DNA of 64,000 bases from Lates calcarifer (lineage: Eukaryota; Chordata; Actinopteri; Centropomidae), in the NCBI RefSeq assembly GCF_001640805.2, contig NC_066838.1, positions 24,004,885 to 24,068,884 of the forward strand, written 5' to 3'. The notes beneath the pieces were generated by a model. That model was given only the letters and a program-made list of their open reading frames with translations, was not told the origin of the DNA and searched no databases. Numbering within the stretch: the stretch's first letter is position 1; each line of letters opens with the position of its first letter. The position numbers and the translations under genes were made by a program. Positions 9,868 through 26,900 of this stretch are shown here, piece by piece.

Positions 9868-12083
9868 TTAATAGTACAAACTCAGGTATGCCACTCTGCC
9901 TCTGTGTTTCAGGAATGCCTTATCACTGCTCAGCTGAAAAACAAAAACAAATGAAGAGCATTAGATAATGCTTTATATAACAAAACACATTCTGAATTTA
10001 TCCCACAATAATGCCTGGCATTAGGTGAGAGATCAGTAGCACTTTTATCTTATAGTTAGGGCCACAGTTAGCCTGGCTCTGTCCACCATTCTAAATGGAC
10101 ACTGAGGCCAAAACAGCCCTGCATCAAAGCAACACAAGCAGCATGTTGTTTCAGTCAGTTTATTAGTTACACCTAGCAAAAACAGATGCAGTCTAATACA
10201 ATGGTCCTGCATTAAATCCTCCCTTTAATGTTTGGTATTTGTTGAAACTGTTATAGACTTACTGATTCAACTTTATGGTCGTTTTAGAGGCTGCAGCTTT
10301 GGCAGTATTATTATCATACATATAAAATGTGTTTGCCAAAAGCTTTCTAATTAAACCTTGCTTGTTTAGTCTGTACAAAAGATGTGTGAGAGGTTATGTA
10401 TGTGGACTGTTTCTTGGCTAGGCACAGTCACTTCCAGGAGTTTCCACTGGTTTTCTTATTAACTCAGTGATAAGACTCCAAGAAGTCACTGGTCCAGTCC
10501 AGAAATAGTCCCACTGTAAAACAAGAGGTCTGACATTTTTCAAAAATCAAACAAGCAAGATTTACTTGGTATGTTTTAGAGGTACTGGTAGGTTCATTTT
10601 GTTTGAAATGACAGAGTCAGGCAAGCTATATCCCCCCTGCTTCCAGTCTTTAGGCTAAGCTAAGCTAAGCTGCTGTAGCTTCATATTTAACAGCAAGATA
10701 CAACAACAGGGTCTATATTCTTATCTGCCTGAAAATGGCTATTGGTTTGGCCCATTTTGGTTTGTTTTACATTTGGAAGTCAAAACATTAAGGGCATCTG
10801 GCCAGAATGTGGCTGGCTTCACCCACCTTCACTCTGAGTGACTTCTTCTCCAGCTGGGGTAGTCTGGACCAGTCTGGGCTCCCAAAGCACATTGGCCAGC
10901 TCACTTTCCTGTTTGTCACTGCATCATGAGCGTAGGCCCCGGGGCTGCATCACAAATATACATCTGTCAGCCCAGTGCACTGCTGTTATACTGAAGCTGT
11001 GTGTCTGTGTCTTACCCTGGACTGTCCTCAGCTGTGCTTGACATTGTTTTGAACCTCTGTGTAGCTAAGTTGAAAGGTGCTTTTCCAGGAGCGGGGAGTC
11101 TGGACTGGCTTTGATCCTGCTGGTACTGCTGAGGTGAAGGGGTCACATTCTGGTGATAGAGATTATAAAGATATTTTAAATCACAGTTGACATATTAAAA
11201 GGGTATTGCAGTGATTTTATATTGCACTCCACAAAACTAGGGGTCTCACATGCTCATGCGTATCATATTTAAATCTGTAAATACAAGCAGATTGATTAGA
11301 TTTCTTAATTTCAGTTTACTGTACTTTGTATTAATTGATAAGTAAAAACTATTCACAGCATTATTTTTAAAAGTATCCTCACTTTACTTTTAGTGCCTAC
11401 AACATTTGGACAGTACTGTATCCTACACCTCCAGTTTGTAATTCAGACTTCATATTAAAAAGTTAAAGGTTAAAGCTAAGATAACCCCAATGGCATCATC
11501 AAGGTTATTTTTCAATCTTTGGAAAGCTCCCTCAGAACTGAACTACATGTGTAAAATCAATATTCAATTCAATCAACTTTTACAGTATACTTTAAGATTA
11601 TGGACTAAATGTACTCTCAGCACTTGGTTTATTCATTTGTTGTGAGTTTGCTCCATGTACCTTGCTACGAGGTGGAAAGCGTGCTGCAGTCCTCGCAGAG
11701 AGACCATATCCTTTCTTACTCTCAGGTGTCTTCTGTAGGTCGTAAAGTATGGTGCCAAACTGTGAGGAAAATGCAAGGAATTAGTCTTCTTGTCATAAAA
11801 TGGGAACACTTAACATCATAGAGCCAAATTATGGCTTAAATCACGTTAATTTCTGCATCACAAAACCAAACTATTCTGCAAAAAGATGTGTTAAACTACA
11901 TCCCCAGACTAATGTGGATATTAAGAGACAAACCTCATGGTTGTCATAGCAGCCAGGGCCGACATGTGGCGCTTCCGGTCGTGACATTTGGTTTCCCAGC
12001 CGGTCTGGTGCATGATGCAGAGGAAAAAGTTTCCTCTCCTGAGTGCTGCCAAAAAACATTCTCTTTGCAGGAGCTGGTGACAT
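9868..12083 (-). CDS. pifo: Protein pitchfork (ciliary microtubule-associated protein 3)
   Basis: Five exons on the minus strand, each too short to stand out as an open frame: 11934-12083, 11661-11759, 11016-11149, 10827-10944, 9868-9933. Splice sites and phases agree throughout and give 188 residues (human PIFO 191). Matches to the human protein as I recall it: GSTQERKLFPLH near the start, HVGPGCYDNHE at ~40-50, GYGLSARTAARF in exon 2, SPGPGAY, WPMCFGSPDW in exon 4, and the C-terminus HRGRVAYLSLYY. Pitchfork acts at the basal body/ciliary base, linked in mouse to cilium disassembly through Aurora A; it is also called CIMAP3. A perfect RFX X-box sits 111 bases upstream of the ATG. The gene is tandem with atp6ap1 and convergent with taf8. 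Confidence 0.95.
10148..10315. repeat. Dispersed fish repeat (CAGTTTATTAG-TACACCTAGC family)
   Basis: Shares CAGTTTATTAG, TACACCTAGC, CAGTCTAATACA and the following ~120 bases with a copy at ~20828-21060 in gdi1 intron 1. Probably a non-autonomous DNA transposon fragment. Confidence 0.65.
10615..10790. repeat. Dispersed fish repeat ('AGGCTAAGCTAAGCTAAGC' family)
   Basis: Contains CCAGTCTTTAGGCTAAGCTA and CTGTAGCTTCATATTTAAC. Related copies occur at ~14275-14425, ~32585-32745 and ~45615-45830 in either orientation. It lies in pifo intron 4. Confidence 0.65.
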
Positions 12084-12193
12084 TTTGGAAAACAACTTGT
12101 GGATAAGTAAGTGACAGAAACTGAACGAAAAAGAAAAGTTACGCGAGCGCACAGTTAAAGTCGTCTCGACCTGGAGTCGCTGTGTTTTGACTT

Positions 12194-12207
12194 GTAACCA
12201 TGGCAAC
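12194..12207. promoter_or_regulatory. pifo: X-box (RFX-binding site) of the pifo promoter
   Basis: GTAACCATGGCAAC is a full palindromic X-box: GTNRCC, a 2-base spacer, RGYAAC. Its near edge is 111 bases upstream of the pifo ATG at 12083. RFX factors control ciliary genes through such sites, usually within a few hundred bases of the start. Placement and perfection make this a strong candidate; activity is inferred. Confidence 0.75.
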
Positions 12208-13414
12208 GGAGTTGGCGCATAAATTATGCAAATAGTTGGCATTTCCTTGTTGACGTTAATTACACATATTTGTGTTTTAGCAATCAAAATATTACAGAGA
12301 GCTGAAACGATCGACACGTTGAAAGACAAAATATACAGCCACTATTTTGACAGTTATGAAAAAAAGACATTCACGCCATCCTCTTTAATTGTGAAGTTTT
12401 GATGCTCTCCTTTCTCATTTTTGATGGCAATATATTTGGGTTTTTAATAGTCTATATATATAGTCTGATAAATGTATTTGAGTAGTTGTAATGGATATTT
12501 TTCAGTATTAAATCAATAAATCTATTAATCAATTAAAGAATGGGCAGAATATTCAATATATAAAATGATCAGATTGAAGCTGTAAAACTAAACAAATAAT
12601 AATTAATAGATATCTTTATTCTCAATTAAAGACAATGTACTGTACATGTCATGGCAATTGCACATCAATACCTTTGACAAAAGCAGAACCGAGGCACTGT
12701 CATTAAGTTCATTGATGAACCTGATGTAAAGAGTAAACATTAAGCAGAGTCTTTTTTATATATAAATAAATTACCTGGCAAGAAAACATGGGACTGCAGC
12801 GGGGTACGACTGTGATTTAACCATGAGTGAAAAGTGGAAGCTTTAGCATACTTCTGTAAGGCAACAGCAACATTTCAGAAATTTCACACATTTCACAATC
12901 AAATTTTATATACAGGCACTTCTTTCATTACCAGTAGTCTTTAAATTACAGTTAAGCTGGAATAATAAAAAAGTAAGATTTGAGGTCTGAAAAGGTCCTA
13001 CAGCATCCAGCGATCACATTCATGTTGGCACAGAAGGCACTCTCTGGTAAGAGTGCAAATTATCTTAGGGAGAAAAATCCAGTGTCTGGCCGTCAGTGGC
13101 ACAAAAACACCTTTTAGTTTGGCACACACACTAAAAATCGACTAAGATGAAGCTAAAGGTGCATCCATTTTGGCACTTGAAAATGTGGGGAGATGAAATG
13201 GAATGTGCCCTGCAAGATCATCACAAATACAGCTGTGGAAGGATTCAGGAAAGAAAACTATAGGAAAGAATGTGAGAGGAAAAGACGATCTGCCTGACAA
13301 ATATCACACAAAAGCTATACGGCAAAGACGGACTCTCCTAGGTCCACCATTACTAGGAGGCACTGAAAGAGTGGCACTGAAGGAGTGTGTGTGCATGTGT
13401 GTGTTAGTAGTGCT
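12208..13414. other. Probable 3'UTR of atp6ap1 and intergenic DNA
   Basis: No second gene seen. On the minus strand an AATAAA (TTTATT at 12615-12620) could end the atp6ap1 transcript, giving a 3'UTR of about 800 bases. The remainder up to the pifo X-box is AT-rich. Confidence 0.5.
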
Positions 13415-16400
13415 TCACTCCGACTGTGGCACTGAAATCGACGGACCTTTGGGGTCGTCAAATCGATCCATAGTGTTTAGCTGCATGATCATGTGCAGAC
13501 CATACACGAAAATTAACAGCATGAGCAGCGAGGTCAGCAGCCCCATCCAAATCCCTGCCGTGAAGAACCCTGCACAGTCACTGGCGTAGGAGAAATTCGT
13601 CCCATTTGCCAAACCAAAGCCCTGAATCTGTATTTTTTTTAAAAGAAAACATATGAAACATTTAATTAAAACAAAACCTGATAATAAAAAAAAGACTCAA
13701 GAACAAAACAGTGTGTGAGGCACTGCTACAGGACTGTTTAGTTGCAGAATGGAAAATGCAGCATAATAGTTGTACCTGGAAGTCAGTAAAATTGAGCTTC
13801 CACTGGGATGTGTTTTGGTTGGTGTTGTTTGGTACCAGCAGAGCGTTTTGGAAGTTGGTGACGGACTGGCAGTGGAAGGAGTACTCTGCAGGGGCGTAGA
13901 TGCCGCGGCTCCCGGTGTAAGATGCAGTTAGACCGTTGGACTGCAGCTGCACAGAGTCCAGGGTGAACCAGTTCCGTGCAGACACACGATAGAACCGCCG
14001 AGTCATGGCAAAACTGGGGATCGACAAAACAACACTGAGTACTTTAACAAAAGCATATCAGTGTTTACCACCAGTATTCATAGTTAGAGCTGTGACAAAT
14101 GCTCACTATTGTTTTAACTCTGAATGGTAACTTCCTGTGGTATATCAGTGAAGTCTGAAGCCCTTAACGCTCAATAAATAATTGCCTTAAGATGTTCCTT
14201 CTTACGTCACAAACATTTAAAATGACAGAGAAATACTTAAGATTTGAAGCTACGTTTTCAGGGCCCAAAAACAAATGATTAAAGGAGTTGTTTGACATTT
14301 TGGAAAATGTGCTTATTTGCTGTATTTTTCCAGGGTTAGACGAGAGGATTGATGCCATTCTGTCCCCTTGGATATGAAGCTACAGCATTAGTCAGTTAGC
14401 TTAGCTTCTTGATTCATTTTTATTGGTTACCCTTCAGAACCTACATCAGAACAAAATGCTATTTCCTCCCAGCCAAACAGTGCACAGATATTAAAAAGGT
14501 AAGATGACAATATGACACATGCTTATTAACACGTTTTATCTTGTTTGTTTATTGCAGGAGTATTTCTTTGTCTAATTATTCCATTAAATAAGCAATTTGT
14601 TGTCTTACCTTAGTGTTAAGCCTGATGTGTAAGTGAGGACAAGCCTAAAGAGAGAAAAGAATATATTTTAAAATACTTTTTCCTTTAAATAACACAGAAC
14701 TGAAGTTCTTTTGCTAAAAATCACAGAAAAAAATGCTTGTGATATTTTTTACAAAATAATAAAAGCCATCTTACTGTGAGTTACTGCCGTTACAAATGGA
14801 TCCTTCCAAGGAAGGTGTTTGCTGAGCGAGGTCAATCCATGCTGAAGCATCTGAGAGTTTGACATTGAGATTCTGAGCCCAGAGCATTATGCAAGGGGCA
14901 CCAGATACATTAAACATGATGGGCTCTCTGACAGTGTCAGCCGCTTGGAGCAAGGACCGGCCCACAGACTGGTCAGACACAGATGTCTCTGGGATTACCT
15001 GCAGAGATAATATTAAAAGACTTAATGTCTTCATATGAGTTGTGTTTGATTTTTTACTGTATATGATGCTGATCAAGGATAAAAATGATTAAAAACTAAA
15101 ATACATGTAATTCTGGTACATGATGTGCCAAATTATATGTGAAGTTGAGAATATCTTACTCGTGATGGCTGAAGTCCTGTGTATATCGCAGTGTACTGGA
15201 CATTTTTGGCTTTCATGATATTAAGAACTTTCCCAATAATCTCATCTGTTGAAAGGAAAATACACTAGAGTTACACATTTTGTCAAAAATTGGTTTATGA
15301 TTACAACTATACTGAGCTTATAATTTGACACTCTGAAATTCCATGAAAAACACTTACCGTTGTTGTGCAGGACTTCCATGCAAGACTTGTGCGAGCTATA
15401 AAACAATAAAAAAAATATCTCGTTAGAAATAGAAAAATTATACTTCCATTCACTAATCTACAGCAGAAAACAAAAGTCTCACCCAGTACAATAAGGAAGG
15501 TTGATGAGCAGTAGGTTGCTGACAGACGTGTTGATGCTCAGGTGTGACAGAGTGTCAGCGTCTACAAGCAGAGGTGAGACACCAAGTTTCTCTTGCAACA
15601 GAGTCAAGATGGCAGAGGAGCCCGACCACTCCAAGGCTGGAAGTGTGACTGACGACGAAGAGGACTGAAGTGCAGCCTGGAAAGGAGTGAGTGGAAAGAG
15701 TTATCGGTCTTCTTAGACTGACAAAATCACCTACATTTAGGACTAATGTACGTTGTTAAAACTTACCTCGAGATTTTTAAAGGCACTGTCCTGTTTGTTT
15801 CCAAACACTCCACCAAAGACTGTGAAGTCATCTTTGCTCAACTGAACACAAATGGAAACAGAACAGTATATTGAAACTGTGAAAATTAAATACACTTAAA
15901 CATAAATCATTCAAATGAATCAGTCAGGACCAGGACGATCCAGCACAGAGAACAAACATGAGGAATGGATGTGTTGTAGAGGAACTGTGAAATGGGAAGT
16001 AATGCCAAACCTCATTATCACACCAGAATGAGAAGACTGTTACACAGAGTCTCGTGGGACTGCAGTGCAACTACAAATGACTCATTACTGCCCTGCTTTA
16101 CACAACTTACATACCCAAGGACAAGCTCTGTAACAGATAAACACTGAAGAAATCTATGAAAATCTCAGAGAATCTTTGACTGTACAGGCTGAATCCTCCT
16201 CAACACTTTACACCCTTTGCTCCAATCTGTTCAGTAACATACTGTAATGTTATAACAGAGCAGGAATATAGTTTTCATGTCTCAGGGACTGACCTTGTCC
16301 TGCAGAAACAGTAGCACAGTGTGGGGGCTGTGGCCGAAGGCAGCAGTGAGATAGGAAGTCAACTGGTCATGGGATGTGATGTGACCAGCTGCAGGTACGG

Positions 16401-17907
16401 CCAGTGGTGGTAAACTAAATGTCAGAGAGGACAAATCATGATATCTCACACAGTTTCTCTCAGTTGCTTTAACACATTTCTGAAACACACAGTCGCAGTT
16501 CAATTGTGCTGCAAAGGCCATCATCACTCAGTGAAAGCAAACAGTGCATTAAAATGACATTCCTATTTATCACTGTGGAAGTAAAGACTGTCACGCATCA
16601 AAAGAATCATCAGCACGTTAGAGGTGACTGAATATGTTTTTTTATATTTCAGGCTTAATTACAGTAACCTAATAGTCAAGTCAAATATTCTCTACAGGTA
16701 ACTGAAAAGTATCCCTCTAAATTCATGTCATGCAAACGCCAGGTCTCAATAAAACCACCTTATACTCATACTGAAATCATAACTGAACAATAGTTACACA
16801 GTATTGTTCAGTAAAGACAAATGTATCCATAAAACAAATATGTGTGAGTTGGGACAAGTGTACAAATGTTCCTGTCATGCTACAGCTTTTGATTCCTCCT
16901 CACCTCATGCCATAAAATTTATCATCCTGCCTCGACATGAGCATGAGGCTGTTGTGAGTGAATGAGTTTGGGTAATGACAAAACATGAGTTGCACCAGCA
17001 CCCATGCATAGGTTTGTCACTGTTATTGTGCACCTTGTACCTCTGCTGTAAACACATTTAAAGTGACAGTTGTGTAAAATATAAAAATTAAATCAGTCAT
17101 GTCATTGTGCAGTAAAGACAAATGTCTCCCTGCAACAAATTAATGCGAGTTGCAGCGTTGTGTATCAGATATTTTCTTTGCAATACACAAAAATCTTTTG
17201 GCACAGTGAAACCCTGAAGTAGCTGTGATGTGCCCACAGGCTCTGTCCTCCTTCTGACCCCAGGCACAACAAACAGTGGCTAATTTCTACTTTTTCATTT
17301 TGTTTGAACGCCATGTTGTCTCTGTCTAATGTCTGTCTGCTCCTTACTCCTACTCCTAAAACTCAATTTCACCGCCTATGTCGTGAATGTGTCTGAGCTA
17401 GTGTTTAAGGAGACGTGTTAGTGACTGAACTTTAATTCCGAGCACTATAAGATTTCCCTGAAATCATTTCCTTTAACGATATTTATACAATCTAACAGCT
17501 GGTTAGGATGTTTTGCAAGTGCGGATTTCCACAACACGGATACTGATGAACGTGTCTGAGAGTCATATGGATCACTTTTAAGTAACTTCTACTACTATTA
17601 CTCCTACTTTTCATGTCTCACCTACAACTTTTTTCCACTTTAATCCATGAGTTTTGGTTAAGTGGGCTAGTTAGCCTTGACTAGCTAAAAGTAGCTGCAA
17701 GTGTTAGCGTTAGCATTAGCAGCCGGCTAGTGTTGACCATAAGCGAGTCTTACTTGACAAATAAAACAGGAAAATGAATAATTACCCGTCACTGGACCAT
17801 ATTAGAAGTGGCACTTGAGCAGTGGAGCTCCCCGTAGCGAAAAAAGCCCAGAAAACGGCGATAAAAGCCGCTGGTCGCACTTCACTCGCGCACCTCGGTC
17901 CTGCCAT
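13415..17907 (-). CDS. atp6ap1: V-type ATPase accessory subunit 1 (Ac45)
   Basis: Ten exons on the minus strand: 17786-17907, 16294-16414, 15767-15841, 15483-15676, 15358-15395, 15160-15245, 14775-14998, 14609-14644, 13776-14013, 13415-13627. Phases agree and give 448 residues (human 470). A signal peptide covers about residues 1-30, ending before [11 protein letters not shown]. Diagnostic matches are VLLFLQDK then [17 protein letters not shown], an NDEIIGKVL segment, [11 protein letters not shown] in exon 9 and [11 protein letters not shown] before the membrane. One membrane helix ([21 protein letters not shown], ~403-424) is followed by a cytosolic tail with [15 protein letters not shown]. 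Ac45 is a luminal glycoprotein of the V-ATPase Vo sector that guides pump assembly and sorting. A CLEAR-type E-box lies 30 bases upstream. It is divergent with gdi1, the same pair as human Xq28. Confidence 0.97.
14275..14425. repeat. Dispersed fish repeat in atp6ap1 intron 8
   Basis: Begins TTAAAGGAGTTGTTTGACATTTTGG and ends CAGTTAGCTTAGCTTCTTG, a decayed copy of the family also seen at ~10615, ~32585 and ~45615. Confidence 0.55.
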
Positions 17908-19992
17908 TTCCGTTGAGTTCTTCCGTAAGGTTGTGCTCACGTGATGCAAACCAGCTGACAGTCATGTGCGGTCACGCTAAGGGAAGAAAGCGCTTCCTGG
18001 TGTTTTCATTCAGCCTGCCCTGCCTACAACAGCCTGTCTGTCCGGCCTTCTCACATTAAAAATAAGCTCTCCTGGCCTAGACACAGCTAGCTAACTACCA
18101 GTGCTGGAATGTAACTAAGTATATTTACTCAAGTAACGTGCTTAAGAACAAACTCACCTCCAAACTGGCCCCTGTTGACTTCCTCTATACAGTTTCGTTG
18201 TTTCCTCAGTCACCCAGAAACCAGCCAGCTCTCTTAGGATTGATTGATTAGTTGGTTGACGAAATTAATTAGCAGCAATTCAGATTACTGATTAATCATC
18301 TAAGTATTACTATAAAGGGAAAGATGCAAAAAAAAAAAAAAAAAAAAAAAACACTTGTTCCAACCTCTCAAGTGTGAATATGCAGCTCTAAACTCAGTGT
18401 CTTTGCATATTTGACTGTTGGTCAGACAAAACAAGAAAACTGAATATGTTAACTTGTGCTTCAGATAATGATGGACTTTTTATACCATCTTCTGACATTT
18501 TATAAACTAAAAATTCAGTCAATTAAAGCAGATGTATGCTGTTCTCCTGTGATGGAATAATATTAACTTGCCTGAGATTTTCTGTGTTACAGTAGCCTCT
18601 TGATCCTACAAGACTGGGACCACATAATAGAGGATGGAGGACATGGTGGATATTATTCATAGTTGCCTATTAACAGTACAAATTTCTGCTCTATCTAAAT
18701 AAATTCTTTTGCTATTAACATGGCTTTGTGTTTCTGTTCAGTAATAATGCAGCTATAATTGTTGTTAACAATGAATAAACACTTAGGATTTCAATCTTTC
18801 TTATAATTTATCAGGTTTTCAGTCAATAAAGACTTCTACAGTCCATCAAGTCTGCAGCTGTAAATGTCAATAAACAGTTTTTTTAAATGGTCCTGCAGCA
18901 CTTTTCCAGAAGACAGGTTGCCAAAGAGTCTTTTGGAGAGGGCTCTCTAATGAATTAAAGACCTATAAAGACAGGAAAAGTGTCATGCTGGACGAGGATT
19001 TTCCACAATCTGGCAACACAAAAGTTGTTGTTATTGTTGGGCTACAACTGATCCATAATGCACCTGTAACTGACCTGTTATCACCATTAACACATACATG
19101 AATTATAGCCCATTTATCAGCAGTGCCTTGTCAGAAAGTCTTACCAAAACACTGACTGTGCCATAAACAGACATGTGATGTGCATAATGCAGCTGGACTC
19201 TGCTCTTTGTGAATGAATGGCAGGTACACCTGGCAACTGTCCATGGTGCTGACACAGTCTTAAAATTTGGCATTTCACCATTTACATCGTCATAACGCAC
19301 CGCCCACGTGTGACAGTTACTAACACTGTAAAACAGAGACAAACACGCAAAAAATACAAGTAAAGTTTAAAACATTTTTTGCATTGAAAAGGTCTGCGTT
19401 CAGTCAGTGAAAGCAACTCCCATCCACACAGCTGTGGTGGCGGAGGGATACCACTGCCTGCATCCACGCAACGCTGCGCTTACAACTGGAAAGGAAGGAC
19501 AGAACAGAAAATTAGAGAAACACACAGACTTGGACAAAATGTGTTTAAAATGTCCAAAAAAAAAAGTAAAACTCCGAGCCAAACTCTAAACTGGAACTGA
19601 ACGTTTGCATAATCGCTCCATAACGCCAGCTCAGGGCGGGGTTTCCTATTACAGGCAGCTTTTCAGTTTGAGTCCATTGTGTGGCAACATGGGAAGAGGG
19701 AAGGAGGATGCGCACTATTTCCCGACGCGCAATAACATTGTTCTAGAGTGCTCCACGATCAGGGCCATCTTTGGTCGTCCTCGCCGGTGACAGTGTGGAC
19801 AGTTTATTCCATTGGTCATTAATGCCTAATGATTAATAAATAATACTTAACTTTGAACGAGCCGTTTGAAGCAGTCGGGCAGAGACAGAGAGCCAATTCC
19901 CCGGTTTGTGGACTCACTGGCATTTCTTTCCTTCAATACCCTTCATTTCTCAAGGCAAAAAGAGGGCGAGACGGGAGAGGCGGTGATACAAC
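17908..19992. other. Divergent intergenic region between atp6ap1 and gdi1
   Basis: About 2.1 kb with no further gene. It contains the atp6ap1 proximal promoter, the start of a fish dispersed repeat at ~18098-18150 (GTAACTAAGTATATTTACTC), a run of 24 A at 18328-18351, and the presumed gdi1 promoter and 5'UTR toward 19992. A GC-box-like GGGCGGGGT is at ~19636. Open frames at 19.1-19.8 kb on both strands look incidental. Confidence 0.55.
17937..17944. promoter_or_regulatory. atp6ap1: CLEAR-type E-box at the atp6ap1 promoter
   Basis: TCACGTGA, the palindromic core of the CLEAR element (GTCACGTGAC consensus) bound by TFEB/TFE3/MITF, lies 30 bases upstream of the atp6ap1 ATG. V-ATPase genes are established members of the CLEAR lysosomal network. 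Flanks are CTCACGTGAT, so the outer bases are imperfect. Function is inferred. Confidence 0.55.
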
Positions 19993-24181
<4,189 letters not shown>

Positions 24182-26900
24182 GCAGTAGAGGGGCTTCCGA
24201 GAGAGGGCGGGGCCGGGAGAGGAGACGGTGGGCGAAAAGGGGCGAAACAGGCGGCAGAGCCTGCAGCAGAGGGCCAGGGCTGCTTTCAAAACAAAAGGGT
24301 GGGGGGTAAAATAGAGAGAGGAGTGAGCGTGGCGAAGAGGGTGTGTTTCTAGGCTCTGCCTGCCCTAAGCTGTTTGCCTCCTTTTCCTTACGTCCCTCTC
24401 TCTCTTGACACACGTTCAAACACATTAATGCTCACAAACACACACACATACACGCTGTTCAAATACTCACACTCCCTATCTCTGTCACTGAAAAGCAGGG
24501 TTGATATGGTCTTTTCATTCCATTGTAGAATTTACAGTATAATCATGTCTTAACTATTATCATTAGAGGTGAATTTATTACTTGTTGTTGGCGATTTTCA
24601 AAGCATTTCATTCTTTCTGTAATGTCTTTCTCTTCGTATCAGAGGTTGAGGTGGATGGAAGTTTGATGACGTTAAGAGATCTGAATCGTGAGCTCTGACA
24701 TGAGAGACCTGTAATGGCTTAGTGTAGAATCCTCTGGAAGGGTCACCTCCAGTTGACATGCATGCATCTTTTACACACAGTAGTATTGTACATAGACTCA
24801 AATGACACTGCGGTATGAAGGCTGGACCATTCCACGCATCGCTCCTGTCAACCCTGCTTTCACTTTTCTCTTACTTGGTCTTTTACCTGTGTTACTTCAG
24901 TAGACGCCGCTCCTTTTGGAAAAATCTGTTGGTTGGGCAAAAAAAATGTGATGAAAAGTTACATATAAATGGGCTGTTCTGTCAACTGATAGTGCTCACT
25001 TTGCAATGCTGTTGTGTTCCCTGTGCTAGCAGGCAAGCTAACCAGTGGCTATTAATTGTCAACCCCCCCCACCTTCCCGAAAAGAAACTGTTCCTTTGTT
25101 TATCTCTGTTGTGTGATGTCAATTTTGAATTTGAATAGTTTACTTTCTAACATTTTAAATTATTGAAGAGTTTTATTTCTATATATTTGGTGCACATTTC
25201 ACTGGCTGAAGTTATGAAGTTTACAGAGCTGAGGTTGAAACTGTGGTCTTCAAGTGGAACATTAAAAAAAAGGGAATGTTGGAAGCTAGAGAGGCATGAA
25301 GGGGATTTGTCTAGTTTCAGGTGACTATGAAGTATTCAGGAAGATTTGGAATGAGTGATGAAAACAAGCTGATCATGAGATGAGAGGAAGTGTGCCATGG
25401 GGAAAAGAATGTATGCGGAGAATGTTTCTGATTTGACGTTTGCAGAGTTTCACCTGCGAGTGAAAAGAGGGCGAAGACTGAAATTTCGGCTCAAAGTGAA
25501 AGCACCAGATTGTGTCTTGGTTGTTTCAACCCTTGTGTATGTCATTGAGATCAGTCATTCCCCTAGGGACTAAATCCTTTGAAAAACTGTAGTTGTTAAA
25601 AAGAGGGAAAAGCTGGAATCTCCCATGATTTTAAAAGACTTCGTAGCATAGCAAAAGTATGACGCCACAGTTAACAAGTGCCGCCCCATGAGAATGAACC
25701 GAGATGCTTTTATTTGGTTGCAGCCTTAATTTGGGGTCTGATTCAAATGTTTGGGCCCTTTCATAAAAAAAATTGACTGCTTCTTTGAACAGTTAGTGGC
25801 AGGTCAGTCTTGTGCCAAAAATGGTGTTGCTGTTATTGGCAAAACTTGCTGGCAAAGTTATAATTTCAGTTTGGTAGTGTGTGTTGCTGTCTGAATACAA
25901 TAGAAGGGATATTGTTTTCTACCACATGAGGGTTGTTATTGTACACCTGAGTGGAGGCGGTTCCTCATATCTCTGCAGTGCACACTCCCTCACAGCCAGA
26001 CTGATCTGTGGCATGGCTTGTTACACACCCAACAACAAACAGATGAGACGCTCTGATAATTTCCTTTAAAAATACTGAAGCAGTTCCATTTCACTTTATC
26101 CACCGTGACCAATCCCTTAACAACTCTAAACAAAGTTCACACGTTTGGGGTGTTGACGTGTCTTATTGTTATGCTCTATTTATTTGAATTTTCACTGATG
26201 TATTGTGAAAAGGTTTATGTCAAATGCATATGCTATGCTGTTAGTTTATAATCTGATGACAAAATGGATTTTGAAAGTGATGCACACCGAAATTATCTGT
26301 TTTTGTTTGTTATTTGCTGTGTTCATGTGTTATGTTTACCTTAATTACCGATCATTCCAGTGTGGCATCATGATTTAATATGATTATTATTATTAGCATT
26401 CCTAAGAAACAGGTTTTGATGGAAGGATAACAGCAACAGTTTGACATGGAGCTGAAATCAAAATCTATACAGCTGTGTATTCACAACAGTTTCATACTGT
26501 GCATCGTTCAAAATTATGTGAATTGTGTGGTCTTCATCCTGGAAACAATGTTATCAGATAAAAACTGGAATACTGTTTACTCTTTGAAAATAGATATATT
26601 TGAAGCCCTCCCTTCCCTGCCCTTCCTCAGCATCAAATACTGTCCTCTCTCTTTTTTATTTATTGAGAACAAAAGCCTCATGTGTGGTTGTACTGTTTTA
26701 ATTTCCATCCAGTTTGGCCTTTGAAAACCACTATTGACAACATCCCTTGAAATTGACAAAAGAAATAGTTCAGGCTGAGTAGTAGAAAACTTACTGTCCT
26801 TGTTTGATCACTAGTATGTGAACAATGCCTAATGTCTTGTGTAACAAATAAAATGAATTAAACTATGAATGAAATGATAGAAAAATAAAAAGCACATGGC
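24182..26900 (+). other. gdi1: Long 3'UTR of gdi1 with two polyadenylation signals
   Basis: About 2.7 kb follows the stop before the first good AATAAA (26847-26852), with another at ~26884. There is no gene on either strand in this stretch. The open frames are short and lack splice sites. A long 3'UTR fits a neuronally expressed gene, but transcript ends cannot be proved from sequence. Confidence 0.6.
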
